Assembly (NCBI RefSeq): GCF_946885885.1
Contig: NZ_CAMPHN010000085.1
Location: forward strand, 1 to 18,355
Origin: an uncultured Pseudomonas sp.
GTDB lineage: Bacteria > Pseudomonadota > Gammaproteobacteria > Pseudomonadales > Pseudomonadaceae
Direction: 5' to 3'
DNA: 18,355 nucleotides
The position numbers and the translations under genes are program-made. Shown in pieces: positions 1-7,679 of the stretch (its first letter is position 1; each line of letters opens with the position of its first letter). The notes under the pieces are model-generated. The model searched no databases and was not told where the DNA came from. It saw only the letters and a program-made list of their open reading frames with translations.

Positions 1-1088
1 TTGTGGTCCCGGCCGGCGGCAAATTGCTGCAGACCCTGGCGGCCAACAATATCTTTCTGTCTTCCGCCTGCGGCGGCGGCGGTACCTGTGCGCAGTGCAA
101 GTGTGTGGTGGAAAGCGGCGGCGGCGAAATGCTGCCGACCGAAGAAGCTGCATTCACTCGCCGCGAAGCCAAGGCTGGCTGGCGTCTGTCCTGCCAGACC
201 CCGGTCAAGCAGGACATGAAGATCGAGGTGCCGGAAGAAGTCTTCGGCGTGAAGAAGTGGGAATGTACGGTGTTGTCCAACCCGAACGTGGCCACCTTCA
301 TCAAGGAACTGACGCTGAAATTGCCGGAAGGCGAAAACGTCGACTTCCGGGCCGGCGGCTACGTGCAGCTGGAATGCCCGCCGCACGAAGTGCATTACAA
401 GGACTTCGATATCCAGGAGGAATATCGCGGCGATTGGGACAAGTTCAACCAGTGGAAGTACGTGTCCAAGGTCGAAGAGACGGTGATTCGCGCTTACTCC
501 ATGGCCAACTACCCGGAAGAACGCGGTCTGGTGAAGTTCAATATCCGTATCGCTTCGCCGCCGCCGGGTAAGGACGACCTGCCGCCGGGCAAGATGTCCT
601 CCTACGTGTTCAGCCTCAAACCGGGCGACAAAATCGCCGTCTACGGTCCGTTCGGCGAGTTCTTCGCCAAGGACACCGACGCCGAGATGGTGTTCATCGG
701 CGGTGGTGCCGGCATGGCGCCGATGCGCTCGCATATCTTCGACCAGCTCAAGCGGTTGAAGTCCAAGCGCAAGATCAGCTTCTGGTACGGCGCGCGCTCC
801 ATGCGCGAAGCCTTCTACGTGGAAGAGTACGACCAGTTGCAGGCGGAGAACGAGAACTTCCAGTGGCACCTGGCGCTGTCCGACCCGCTGCCTGAGGACA
901 ACTGGACCGGTCTCAAAGGCTTTATCCATAACGTGCTGTACGAGAACTATCTGAAGGACCACCCGGCGCCGGAAGATTGCGAGTTCTACATGTGCGGTCC
1001 GCCCATGATGAACGCTGCTGTGATCAAGATGCTGGTCGACATGGGTGTTGAGGAGGAAAATATCCTGCTCGATGACTTCGGCGGCTAA
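1..1088 (+). CDS. nqrF: Na+-translocating NADH:quinone reductase subunit F (5' partial)
   Basis: NqrF is the NADH-oxidising subunit of the sodium-pumping NADH:quinone oxidoreductase; it passes electrons from NADH through FAD to a 2Fe-2S centre at the inner membrane. The frame is open from the window edge, so the N-terminal membrane helix is missing. The 2Fe-2S ligands are visible as Cys23, Cys29, Cys32 and Cys64 of the visible part. Adding 47 gives the spacing I recall for Vibrio cholerae NqrF (70/76/79/111), so about 47 residues lie outside and the whole protein would be about 408 residues, the usual length. The FAD motif RAYS starts at visible residue 163, the NADH-binding GGGAGMAP at about 233, and the C-terminal CGPPMM at 331. 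The chain ends in DDFGG. It is followed two bases later by apbE and then nqrM, both Nqr maturation genes. The upstream nqrA-E genes are presumably just outside. Confidence 0.97.
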   Translation, partial: VVPAGGKLLQTLAANNIFLSSACGGGGTCAQCKCVVESGGGEMLPTEEAAFTRREAKAGWRLSCQTPVKQDMKIEVPEEVFGVKKWECTVLSNPNVATFIKELTLKLPEGENVDFRAGGYVQLECPPHEVHYKDFDIQEEYRGDWDKFNQWKYVSKVEETVIRAYSMANYPEERGLVKFNIRIASPPPGKDDLPPGKMSSYVFSLKPGDKIAVYGPFGEFFAKDTDAEMVFIGGGAGMAPMRSHIFDQLKRLKSKRKISFWYGARSMREAFYVEEYDQLQAENENFQWHLALSDPLPEDNWTGLKGFIHNVLYENYLKDHPAPEDCEFYMCGPPMMNAAVIKMLVDMGVEEENILLDDFGG

Positions 1089-1090
1089 GC

Positions 1091-2116
1091 GTGAAGTTAG
1101 CAGTATTCCAGCCCGTTATCGCTGTCGCTCTTGCGGCAGCCCTAACGGGCTGTTTGCATTCTGAGAAAGTCGAAGAGTTCGGCGGCCCGACCATGGGCAG
1201 TACTTACTCGGTCAAATACGTAACCGGCGAAGGCGTTGCCGAGCGCGCGCGACTCAAGGCCGAGACCGAGGCGATTCTCGCTGAAGTCGATCGGCAGATG
1301 TCCACCTACCGCACCGACTCCGTTATCTCCAACTTCAATCAGGCTCCGGCGGGCAGCTGCCTGGCGGTGCCGGCCGAAATGCTGGAGGTGGTGCGTGCCG
1401 GCCAGGCATTGTCACAGGAGAGCCAAGGCGCTTTCGACCTGACATTGGAACCTCTGCTCAACCTCTGGGGCTTCGGGCCCCAGGCGCGGGTGGAACGTGT
1501 ACCGACCGCCGAGCAGTTGGCGCAAGCGCGCGAGCGCAGCGGCCACCGGCACCTGCGTATCGAAGGGCAGCAGCTGTGCAAGGACGTCGACCTGCAGCTG
1601 GATCTCAACAGCCTGGCGGCCGGTTATACGGTCGACAGGATTGTCGGTCGTCTGCTCGAGCTGGGCGTCGACAGCTACCTGGTGGACGTCACGGGCGAAC
1701 TCAAGGCTGCCGGTAAAAAGCCGGACGGCCAGTCTTGGCGCATTGCCATCGAGGCGCCACGGGACGATCAGCGAGTCGCGCAACGGGTTCTGCAGTTGGA
1801 CGGTTACGGGGTCTCGACCTCGGGCGACTACCGTAATTATTTCGAGGAAAACGGCGTGCGTTACTCGCACACCCTGGATCCGCAGACCGGTGCGCCTATC
1901 ACCCATAAACTGGCCGCGGTAACGGTGGTCGATCCGTCGACCTTACAGGCCGATGGTTTGTCTACATTGTTAATGGTGCTCGGTCCGATCAAAGGTCCCG
2001 AGTATGCGGAACAAGCGGGTATCGCGGCGTTTTTCGTGACCCGTGAGGGTGAGGGCTTCGTCACACGGAGCACCGCCGTTTTCGAGCAGCTTTTCGCTGC
2101 AGGAGATAAGCAATGA
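1091..2116 (+). CDS. apbE: FAD:protein FMN transferase, Nqr-linked lipoprotein
   Basis: ApbE covalently attaches FMN to threonines of target proteins in or facing the periplasm, here presumably NqrB and NqrC. The 341-residue protein begins with GTG and has a lipoprotein signal, a hydrophobic stretch ending in LTGC with lipidated Cys21, so it should be anchored in a membrane facing the periplasm. ApbE landmarks in order: GGPTMGSTYSV (31-41), DLNSLAAGYTVD (171-182), the GELKAAGKKPDG block (about 202-213), STSGDYRNYFE, YSHTLDPQTGAPI, and the metal-site segment QADGLSTLLMVLG. The start lies two bases after the nqrF stop with no close Shine-Dalgarno sequence; the nearest GGAGG is about 40 bases upstream, which suggests coupled translation. 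It overlaps nqrM by ATGA. Position between nqrF and nqrM supports an Nqr-specific role rather than another flavinylated system. Confidence 0.96.
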   Translation: MKLAVFQPVIAVALAAALTGCLHSEKVEEFGGPTMGSTYSVKYVTGEGVAERARLKAETEAILAEVDRQMSTYRTDSVISNFNQAPAGSCLAVPAEMLEVVRAGQALSQESQGAFDLTLEPLLNLWGFGPQARVERVPTAEQLAQARERSGHRHLRIEGQQLCKDVDLQLDLNSLAAGYTVDRIVGRLLELGVDSYLVDVTGELKAAGKKPDGQSWRIAIEAPRDDQRVAQRVLQLDGYGVSTSGDYRNYFEENGVRYSHTLDPQTGAPITHKLAAVTVVDPSTLQADGLSTLLMVLGPIKGPEYAEQAGIAAFFVTREGEGFVTRSTAVFEQLFAAGDKQ

Positions 2117-2349
2117 TTTGGCTGATCGTTTTTTGCACCATGTTGTTGGTGGTGTCGTTGATGGCCGTTGGCGTGATCATGGGGCGTAAGCCCATCGCCG
2201 GATCCTGCGGCGGGATCGCCAATCTGGGTATCGAAAAGGAATGTTCGATCTGCGGCGGTAGCCGCGAGAAATGCGAGGAGGTCAACCGCGACCGCGATTC
2301 CTCGCTCAGCGATGGCGACAAACTGGCGTACGACGCGACCAAGCGCTAA
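2113..2349 (+). CDS. nqrM: Na+-NQR maturation factor NqrM
   Basis: NqrM (formerly DUF539) is a small membrane protein needed for Na+-NQR assembly, thought to deliver iron to the Fe centre coordinated by cysteines of NqrD and NqrE. The 78-residue protein has one N-terminal membrane helix (about residues 2-23) followed by a cysteine-rich segment with Cys32, Cys44, Cys47 and Cys54 in the typical CGGI...CSICGG arrangement, then a charged hydrophilic tail. The start overlaps the apbE stop (ATGA) and has a good ribosome-binding site, AGGAGA, a few bases upstream. It is the last gene of the nqr operon here. Confidence 0.96.
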   Translation: MIWLIVFCTMLLVVSLMAVGVIMGRKPIAGSCGGIANLGIEKECSICGGSREKCEEVNRDRDSSLSDGDKLAYDATKR

Positions 2350-2393
2350 TCGCCCGACGCAACACTGATTGTTAGGCTGCGGCTGTATCGATT

Positions 2394-2417
2394 GCCGGCC
2401 CGCGACAACGGGCTGGC
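2394..2417 (+). other. GC-rich hairpin between nqrM and sthA
   Basis: The arms GCCGGCCCG (2394-2402) and CGGGCTGGC (2409-2417) can form a nine-pair stem with one G-U pair and a six-base loop, CGACAA. No T-run follows, so it is not a standard intrinsic terminator. It may be an attenuator, a 3' stabilising hairpin for the nqr mRNA or a chance structure. The 118-base gap otherwise shows only the sthA ribosome-binding site near its end. Confidence 0.4.
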
Positions 2418-2467
2418 CCTGCCGAGGGTGCGCCATAAGCGCCCCGGTGTGATCTGAAGGAGTAAAC

Positions 2468-3862
2468 ATGGCGGTCTATAACTACGACGTAGTGGTGCTG
2501 GGTTCCGGCCCAGCAGGTGAAGGTGCGGCAATGAACGCCGCCAAAGCGGGGCGCAAGGTCGCGGTGGTCGATAGCCGCCGCGAAGTCGGCGGTAACTGCA
2601 CCCACCTGGGCACGATCCCCTCCAAAGCGCTGCGCCATTCGGTACGGCAGATCATGCAATTCAACACCAACCCGATGTTTCGCCAGATCGGCGAGCCGCG
2701 TTGGTTCTCCTTCCCCGATGTGTTGAAAAGCGCCGAACGGGTGATCGCCAAGCAGGTGACCTCGCGCACCGGTTACTACGCGCGTAACCGGATCGACGTG
2801 TTCTTCGGTACCGGCAGCTTTTCCGACGAGCAAACCATCGAAGTGGTCTGCGCCAATGGTGTGGTCGAGAAGCTGGTGGCCAAGCAGATCGTCATCGCCA
2901 CCGGTTCGCGCCCTTATCGTCCGGCGGATGTCGATTTCCATCACCCACGGGTGTACGACAGCGACACCATCCTCAACCTCAGCCACACGCCACGCCGTTT
3001 GATCATCTATGGCGCCGGGGTGATCGGTTGCGAATACGCATCGATTTTCAGCGGTTTGGGCGTATTGGTCGATCTGATCGATAACCGCGATCAGCTGTTG
3101 AGCTTCCTCGACGCGGAAATTTCCGATGCGCTGAGTTACCACCTGCGCAATACCAACGTGCTGATTCGCCATAACGAAGAGTACGAGAGTATCGAGGGGG
3201 TGGAGAATGGGGTGGTGCTGCACCTCAAGTCCGGCAAGAAGATCAAGGCCGATGCCTTGCTCTGGTGTAACGGCCGCACCGGCAATACCGACCAGTTGGG
3301 CCTGGAAAACATCGGCATCAAGGTCAATAGCCGCGGGCAGATCGAAGTCGATAAGAATTACCGCACCGAAGTGCCGAACATCTTCGCCGCCGGCGATGTG
3401 ATCGGCTGGCCGAGCCTGGCCAGTGCCGCCTACGACCAGGGCCGTTCGGCGGCCGGCAATATCGTCGAGAACGACAGCTGGCGTTTCGTCGACGATGTAC
3501 CGACTGGCATCTACACCATCCCGGAGATCAGTTCGATCGGTAAGAACGAGCGCGAGCTGACTCAGGCGAAGATTCCCTACGAGGTGGGTAAGGCGTTCTT
3601 CAAGAGCATGGCGCGGGCGCAGATCTCCCATGAGCCGGTGGGTATGTTGAAGATCCTGTTCCACCGGGAAACCCTGGAGGTGCTCGGGGTTCACTGCTTC
3701 GGCTACCAGGCGTCGGAGATCGTGCATATCGGTCAGGCGATCATGAACCAGAAGGGCGAGGCGAATAGCATCAAGTACTTCGTCAACACTACGTTCAACT
3801 ACCCGACCATGGCCGAGGCCTATCGGGTTGCCGCGTTCGACGGTCTCAACCGGCTTTTTTGA
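2468..3862 (+). CDS. sthA: Soluble pyridine nucleotide transhydrogenase
   Basis: SthA is a cytoplasmic FAD protein that transfers reducing equivalents between NADPH and NAD+, normally draining excess NADPH. The 464-residue protein has the fold of the disulfide oxidoreductase family: FAD-binding GSGPAG at 12-17, the former redox site at 44-49, a second dinucleotide fold with [12 protein letters not shown] near 180-190, the FAD-contacting segment IFAAGDVIG near 305, and a dimerisation domain with [15 protein letters not shown]. The redox site reads CTHLGT: Cys44 is kept but Thr49 replaces the second cysteine, a hallmark of SthA that separates it from lipoamide dehydrogenase, glutathione reductase and mercuric reductase. 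AAGGAG lies just upstream of the ATG. It follows the nqr genes, so NADH made from NADPH could feed Na+-NQR. A terminator lies about 105 bases downstream. Confidence 0.97.
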   Translation: MAVYNYDVVVLGSGPAGEGAAMNAAKAGRKVAVVDSRREVGGNCTHLGTIPSKALRHSVRQIMQFNTNPMFRQIGEPRWFSFPDVLKSAERVIAKQVTSRTGYYARNRIDVFFGTGSFSDEQTIEVVCANGVVEKLVAKQIVIATGSRPYRPADVDFHHPRVYDSDTILNLSHTPRRLIIYGAGVIGCEYASIFSGLGVLVDLIDNRDQLLSFLDAEISDALSYHLRNTNVLIRHNEEYESIEGVENGVVLHLKSGKKIKADALLWCNGRTGNTDQLGLENIGIKVNSRGQIEVDKNYRTEVPNIFAAGDVIGWPSLASAAYDQGRSAAGNIVENDSWRFVDDVPTGIYTIPEISSIGKNERELTQAKIPYEVGKAFFKSMARAQISHEPVGMLKILFHRETLEVLGVHCFGYQASEIVHIGQAIMNQKGEANSIKYFVNTTFNYPTMAEAYRVAAFDGLNRLF

Positions 3863-3891
3863 CCGGCTCCGACCGGTGGCCTGAGCCGGTC
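3861..3891. repeat. Eight-base inverted repeat downstream of sthA
   Basis: GACCGGCT (3861-3868) and AGCCGGTC (3884-3891) are perfect reverse complements separated by 15 bases, starting at the sthA stop codon. No T-run follows, so termination is left to the hairpin at 3967-3993. It could protect the 3' end of the mRNA or be chance in GC-rich DNA. Confidence 0.4.
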
Positions 3892-3966
3892 GGGGAGGAC
3901 CCGTTCAGTGACTCCCAAGGATGGCGCTGGCCGAACCGGGAGAGTTTCTGATCAGGCAGCAATATG

Positions 3967-3993
3967 AAAACCGGCCCTGCGTGGCCGGTTTTT
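3967..3993. terminator. Bidirectional intrinsic terminator, sthA / GDPD
   Basis: A ten-pair perfect stem has arms AAAACCGGCC (3967-3976) and GGCCGGTTTT (3983-3992) with a six-base loop CTGCGT. It is followed by T on the plus strand and by a T-run on the minus strand through the paired A stretch. It lies between the convergent sthA and phosphodiesterase genes and can serve both. Confidence 0.88.
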
Positions 3994-4020
3994 CGTTTAT
4001 CCGGGGGGGCGTCATCTGGC

Positions 4021-4746
4021 TCAGCCAGGTTTGCCCAGCGTCTGCACGGCGATCCCGGGGAAGTCGGTAATCAGGCTGTCGACGCCAAAGTCGGCGAGAC
4101 GACGCATCAGTGCCGGTTCGTTGACCGTCCACACCGACACGTGCAAACCGGCTTTCTGTGCCTTGAGGAGGCGCTCGGGGGTGCACAGCGTCCAGTTCAG
4201 CGCGAGCATGTCGCAGCCGTAATGCTTGGCCACTTTCAACGGGTCGAGCCAGGCGTACTCGGCGACCAGGCCGCGCGACAGCTCAGGCGTCAGGCGTTTC
4301 AGGGCGCTCAGGACTTCCCGCGAGCTGGAGGTGACCGTGACCTTGTCGCTCAGGCCATGGCGTCCGGCCAGCGCTGCGATGGCTTCGACCGTGCGCGCGG
4401 CGCGCACTTTCGAGGCGCTTTTGACTTCCAGCTGCCAGTGCTCGAAATCGCATTTTTCGAACAACTCGGCCAGGCGCGGAATAGGGCAGGGCTGAACCCA
4501 GCCGGGCCCGCCCTTGCGCGCGTCATAACGGACCAGCTCCTCCGCGTCGTGTTCGACCACCTTGCCGCGATGGCCGGTGGTGCGCTTCAGCGTCGGGTCG
4601 TGAATCACCATCAATTCACCGTCGCGCGACAGGTGCAGATCCAGTTCGCAGCGGCGTACGCCGTGCGCCAGGCACTGTTGAAAGCTGCTCAGGGTATTTT
4701 CCGGTGCTTCGCCTTTGGCGCCGCGGTGGCCGTAGATCAGGGGCAC
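4021..4746 (-). CDS. Glycerophosphodiester phosphodiesterase (cytoplasmic, UgpQ-like)
   Basis: This family hydrolyses glycerophosphodiesters, the deacylated phospholipid head groups, to glycerol-3-phosphate and an alcohol. The 241-residue protein is a single GDPD TIM barrel. Active-site residues are visible as His7-Arg8 in GHRG, Glu16-Asn17-Thr18, the metal ligands Glu34 and Asp36 in ELDLHLSRDG, His49 in VIHDPT, and Glu107 and Lys109 in QLEVK; the C-terminal strand motifs VSVWTVN and LITDFP are also present. There is no signal peptide, so it is cytoplasmic like E. coli UgpQ and unlike periplasmic GlpQ. The start is GTG with AAGGAGT just upstream on the minus strand, only three bases after the stop of the preceding small exported protein. 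It is the last gene of a three-gene operon headed by a PilZ protein. The exact substrate cannot be told from sequence. Confidence 0.95.
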   Translation of the reverse strand: MPLIYGHRGAKGEAPENTLSSFQQCLAHGVRRCELDLHLSRDGELMVIHDPTLKRTTGHRGKVVEHDAEELVRYDARKGGPGWVQPCPIPRLAELFEKCDFEHWQLEVKSASKVRAARTVEAIAALAGRHGLSDKVTVTSSSREVLSALKRLTPELSRGLVAEYAWLDPLKVAKHYGCDMLALNWTLCTPERLLKAQKAGLHVSVWTVNEPALMRRLADFGVDSLITDFPGIAVQTLGKPG

Positions 4747-4749
4747 TGC

Positions 4750-5058
4750 TTACTCCTTGTCGGGCATGGCGCTGCGTGGCTGGTGGTGGCGCACGCTGTT
4801 AATCACATGGTCGTACTCGAAATACACGCTGAAGGTGCGGTAGTCCCAGCGGGTGATCGGCGGCTGGCCAACGCTTGGGTGTTCCTCATCGGCCAGGCCG
4901 AAGCGCTCCAGTACCGACTGCCGGGATTCGCCCATATGGGGCAACCCGCTGATCTCCCCGCCTTGTTGACCGATGGGAATCTGCAAGGTTTCTGCATTGG
5001 CGCCAAGCGGCAGCAATAACATGAGCATCAATAAACAGCGTGACATACGGGGTCTCAT
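4750..5058 (-). CDS. Small exported protein of unknown function, possibly BamE/OmlA-like
   Basis: I do not recognise a named function. The 102-residue product starts with a basic residue cluster and a leucine-rich hydrophobic stretch ending in GANA, a likely signal peptidase I site, so a mature periplasmic protein of about 80 residues is expected. The segment GESRQSVLERFG, followed by a conserved-looking WDYRTFSVYFEYDHVI, recalls the small SmpA/OmlA/BamE-like fold, in which a helix with a phase such as MSRxxVxxxLG precedes beta strands; this is inference. There is no lipobox cysteine after the signal. A second ATG four codons downstream (5044-5046) could be the true start. It lies two bases after the PilZ stop and three bases before the phosphodiesterase start, so all three should be co-translated. 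Confidence 0.8.
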   Translation of the reverse strand: MRPRMSRCLLMLMLLLPLGANAETLQIPIGQQGGEISGLPHMGESRQSVLERFGLADEEHPSVGQPPITRWDYRTFSVYFEYDHVINSVRHHQPRSAMPDKE

Positions 5059-5060
5059 CG

Positions 5061-5645
5061 TCAGGGAAGCGGTTGTTCTTGTTCGCGCGCCAGGCGACGT
5101 TCCAAGGCCTGGCGCTGCAGGATATGCCTTGCCAGTAATTGGCGCTGGGCATCGGTCAAGGCTTCGAACTCGGCGCCGATCTCGAACTGGCCGTCACCTT
5201 GCTGCTGACAGTGCACGACTTTGGCGCGCAGCAGCAAGCCCAGGGCTTGGGGCATCAGCACCATTTTCAGGGCCAAATGGCTGGCGGGAGCCACGGCTTG
5301 TACATTGTTGAAGCTCACGCCGCCCTCCGACAGGCTGACCTGCCGGGGCGGGCCGATATCGCGCAACAGGCTTTGCGCAACGGCCTGGCCGAGCAGGTCG
5401 ATGCGCTTGTTCATGGTCTTCAGGTAATTGGCCAGGGTGCGATCGCGCTCGCTGATATGGCGCAGCAGATGCTGCGACTCGAAGTCCATCAGGTGCAGCT
5501 CGCTGAGCAGGTTGAACAATGGCGAGCTGTCATGAAGCTCGTCACTGGCTAATGCTTGAGCGCCGGAGAGCAGGGTGAAATCCAGTGCGATCGTATCGTC
5601 GATACGATAGTATTCGCGGCGATCATCTTCATCTTGAGTCGACAT
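5061..5645 (-). CDS. Atypical PilZ-domain protein, possible c-di-GMP effector
   Basis: PilZ domains are cytoplasmic receptors for cyclic di-GMP. The 194-residue protein carries an RxxxR motif at Arg10-Arg14 (REYYR) and an S-x-S-x-x-G motif at Ser104-Gly109 (SLSEGG), with a closing GAEF at 157-160. In ordinary PilZ domains these two motifs lie a few tens of residues apart; here about 90 residues intervene, and much of the insert (about 44-96) reads as amphipathic helix. The usual D/N of the second motif is Ser104. This resembles the 'atypical PilZ' family (Xanthomonas XCC6012 type, with inserted long helices that oligomerise), but I cannot confirm this without a profile search. From gene order it corresponds to P. 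aeruginosa PA2989, listed among that species' PilZ proteins. It heads the operon with the small exported protein and GDPD, divergent from lolC. Confidence 0.85.
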   Translation of the reverse strand: MSTQDEDDRREYYRIDDTIALDFTLLSGAQALASDELHDSSPLFNLLSELHLMDFESQHLLRHISERDRTLANYLKTMNKRIDLLGQAVAQSLLRDIGPPRQVSLSEGGVSFNNVQAVAPASHLALKMVLMPQALGLLLRAKVVHCQQQGDGQFEIGAEFEALTDAQRQLLARHILQRQALERRLAREQEQPLP

Positions 5646-5674
5646 GGCGAACCCATGGCAGCAGTGGTGATCTG

Positions 5675-5703
5675 AGTGTAAAGCCGCTGGCCAGGCCTCG
5701 CCA
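5675..5703 (-). promoter_or_regulatory. Candidate sigma70 promoter for the PilZ operon
   Basis: On the minus strand a TACACT -10-like box (5675-5680) lies 17 bases from a weak TGGCGA -35-like box (5698-5703), giving a leader of about 25 bases. The divergent lolC promoter must lie in the same 92-base gap, but I could not identify it with confidence. Confidence 0.3.
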
Positions 5704-5737
5704 CAAGGACGTTCCCCTTTCCTTCGAAAGCCCCTAC

Positions 5738-6988
5738 ATGTTCAGACCTCTATTCGTATTTGTCGGTACGCGCTACACCCGTGCCAAGCGCCGCAATCAT
5801 TTCGTTTCCTTTATTTCCCTGACTTCGATGCTCGGGCTGGCGCTCGGTGTGCTGGTGATGATTCTGGTGTTGTCGGTGATGAACGGCTTCGACCGGGAAA
5901 TGCGCACCCGCGTGCTCGGCATGGTGCCGCACGCCACCGTCGAGAGCGCGACGCCCATCGACGATTGGCGCAGCCTGGGCGAACGCGTGCTGAAAAACCC
6001 TCAGGTGACGGCCGTCGCCCCCTTCAGCCAGATGCAAGGCCTGCTCACTCATGAAGGCAAGGTGCAGAAGGTGCTGATCAATGCGGTGAATCCGCAGGAA
6101 GAAGCCAAGGTCTCGAACATCGGCGGCTTCTTCGTACAAGGGCGTTTGGAGGATCTGCAGGCCGGCGACTTCGGTATCGTCATCGGCGACAAGGCGGCGG
6201 AAAAACTGGGCGTCGGTCTGGGCGACAAAATCACCTTCGTGGCGCCGGAAGTCACGGTGACGCCCGCCGGCATGTTTCCGCGACTCAAGCGCTTCACCGT
6301 GGTCGGCATCTTTCATGTCGGCGTCGGCGAAGTCGATGGCTTTATCGCCATGACCCATCTGCAGGACCTGGCGCGCTTGCGGCGCTGGCAGGGCGATCAG
6401 GTGCAAGGATTGCGGTTGAAGTTCGCCGACCTGTTCCAGGCGCCGCGAATTGCCTGGGAGCTGGCGCAAACCTTGGGCGATCGCGATTACTACGCCCGTG
6501 ACTGGACGCGTAGCCACGGCAATCTCTACCAGGCGATCCGCATGGAGAAAGCCATGATCGGCCTGTTGTTGCTGCTGATAGTCGCGGTGGCCGCATTCAA
6601 TATCATTTCCACCCTGGTGATGGTGGTAACCGATAAGAAGGGCGATATCGCCATTCTGCGCACCCTGGGCGCGACGCCGCGGCAAATCATGGCGATCTTC
6701 ATGGTGCAGGGCACGATCATCGGCGTGTTCGGCACTGCCATCGGCGCTGTGCTGGGCATTTTGGCGGCCTTGAATATCAGTGCCGGTATCGAGGCGCTGG
6801 AGTCCGCGCTGGGGTTCAAATTCCTCGATTCCAACGTTTATTTCATCGACTACATCCCCTCGCAGTTGATGCTGCAGGACGTGCTGCTGGTATGCGGCGC
6901 GGCTTTGCTTCTCAGTTTTCTCGCCACCCTTTATCCGGCCTGGCGCGCGGCGCGTACCCAGCCCGCGGAGGCTCTGCGTTATGAGTGA
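5738..6988 (+). CDS. lolC: Lipoprotein-releasing ABC transporter permease LolC
   Basis: LolC is an inner-membrane subunit of LolCDE, which extracts outer-membrane lipoproteins and hands them to LolA. The 416-residue protein has one N-terminal helix (about 22-48), a large periplasmic domain, and three C-terminal helices (about 271-296, 318-350, 376-400), the MacB/FtsX-type permease layout. A loop with [11 protein letters not shown] near 174-184 sits where the LolA-binding Hook of E. coli LolC lies, and the following EVDG matches E. coli LolC. The C-terminus PAEALRYE is also LolC-like, but the [11 protein letters not shown] segment resembles E. coli LolE. The frame is open further upstream, but [10 protein letters not shown] is the natural start: it aligns with the LolE start and places the first helix correctly. 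The stop overlaps lolD by eight bases. Confidence 0.94.
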   Translation: MFRPLFVFVGTRYTRAKRRNHFVSFISLTSMLGLALGVLVMILVLSVMNGFDREMRTRVLGMVPHATVESATPIDDWRSLGERVLKNPQVTAVAPFSQMQGLLTHEGKVQKVLINAVNPQEEAKVSNIGGFFVQGRLEDLQAGDFGIVIGDKAAEKLGVGLGDKITFVAPEVTVTPAGMFPRLKRFTVVGIFHVGVGEVDGFIAMTHLQDLARLRRWQGDQVQGLRLKFADLFQAPRIAWELAQTLGDRDYYARDWTRSHGNLYQAIRMEKAMIGLLLLLIVAVAAFNIISTLVMVVTDKKGDIAILRTLGATPRQIMAIFMVQGTIIGVFGTAIGAVLGILAALNISAGIEALESALGFKFLDSNVYFIDYIPSQLMLQDVLLVCGAALLLSFLATLYPAWRAARTQPAEALRYE

Positions 6989-7679
6989 TCAGGTTATGCA
7001 AGATCGTGCGGTTTTGAGTTGTCGCAACCTCGGCAAAAGTTACGACGAGGGTCCGCAGTCGGTAGTGGTGCTGGAGGATCTGCAGCTCGAGTTGCACCCC
7101 GGCGAGCGCGTGGCGATCGTCGGCAGCTCCGGTTCGGGCAAGAGCACCTTGCTCAATATGCTCGGCGGTTTGGATACACCCAGCACCGGCAGCGTCTGGC
7201 TGGCGGGTGAGGAACTGTCGGCGCTGAACGAGAAGGAGCGTGGCTTATTGCGTAACCGGTCGTTGGGTTTCGTTTATCAATTCCATCATTTGCTCCCCGA
7301 GTTCACCGCCCTGGAAAACGTCTGCATGCCGCTGTTGATCGGCCGCACCGCGATCGCCGAAGCGCGCGAGCGGGCCACGGCATTGCTCGAACGGGTCGGG
7401 CTCGGACACCGCTTGACGCATAAACCGGCGGAGTTGTCCGGCGGCGAACGGCAGCGCGTGGCCATCGCCCGCGCCTTGGTCAACCGGCCGGGGCTGGTAC
7501 TGCTCGACGAACCGACCGGCAACCTCGATCACCATACCGCGCAAGGCATTCAGGACCTGATGAAGGAACTCAGCAGCGCCTCGCAAACGGCGTTTCTGGT
7601 GGTGACCCACGATATGGAGCTGGCCCGGCAGATGGACCGTATCCTGCGTCTGGAAGACGGCAAGTTGGTGGCCATCTGA
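6981..7679 (+). CDS. lolD: Lipoprotein-releasing ABC transporter ATPase LolD
   Basis: LolD is the cytoplasmic ATPase subunit that powers lipoprotein release by LolCDE. The 232-residue protein shows Walker [10 protein letters not shown] (48-56), Q-loop Gln100 followed by [14 protein letters not shown], a stretch typical of LolD that contacts the permease coupling helices, the ABC signature LSGGERQ (152-158), Walker B LVLLD with catalytic Glu177, and switch His210 in VVTHD. The start lies inside the end of lolC and has GGAGG nine bases upstream; the stop shares one base with the lolE start (TGATG). It sits between the two permease genes in the order lolC-lolD-lolE, as in E. coli. Confidence 0.97.
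   Translation: MSDQVMQDRAVLSCRNLGKSYDEGPQSVVVLEDLQLELHPGERVAIVGSSGSGKSTLLNMLGGLDTPSTGSVWLAGEELSALNEKERGLLRNRSLGFVYQFHHLLPEFTALENVCMPLLIGRTAIAEARERATALLERVGLGHRLTHKPAELSGGERQRVAIARALVNRPGLVLLDEPTGNLDHHTAQGIQDLMKELSSASQTAFLVVTHDMELARQMDRILRLEDGKLVAI

Noticed and set aside
1601..1636. ApbE motif with Ala177 where many homologues have Lys (DLNSLAAGYTVD)
   Set aside because: As I recall, E. coli ApbE has Glu at this position and is active, so the change is not evidence of lost function.
2369..2397. Possible sthA promoter with TTGTTA as -35
   Set aside because: No acceptable -10 box at 16-18 bases; the nearest TATCGA is only about a dozen bases away.
2609..2627. Loss of the second redox cysteine in the SthA active site (Thr49)
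   Set aside because: This is normal for soluble transhydrogenases and not a defect.
2372..3727. Long open frame (about 451 codons) on the minus strand across sthA
   Set aside because: It mirrors a well-recognised gene codon by codon in GC-rich DNA, matches no family I know and lacks a ribosome-binding site; it is a shadow of sthA.
3964..5019. Plus-strand frame (about 351 codons) across the GDPD and small-protein genes
   Set aside because: It begins inside the terminator hairpin and is antisense to two supported genes; no family resemblance.
5585..5737. Upstream in-frame extension of lolC (51 codons)
   Set aside because: It overlaps the divergent PilZ gene, is not hydrophobic or conserved-looking, and the ATG at 5738 matches the LolE start.
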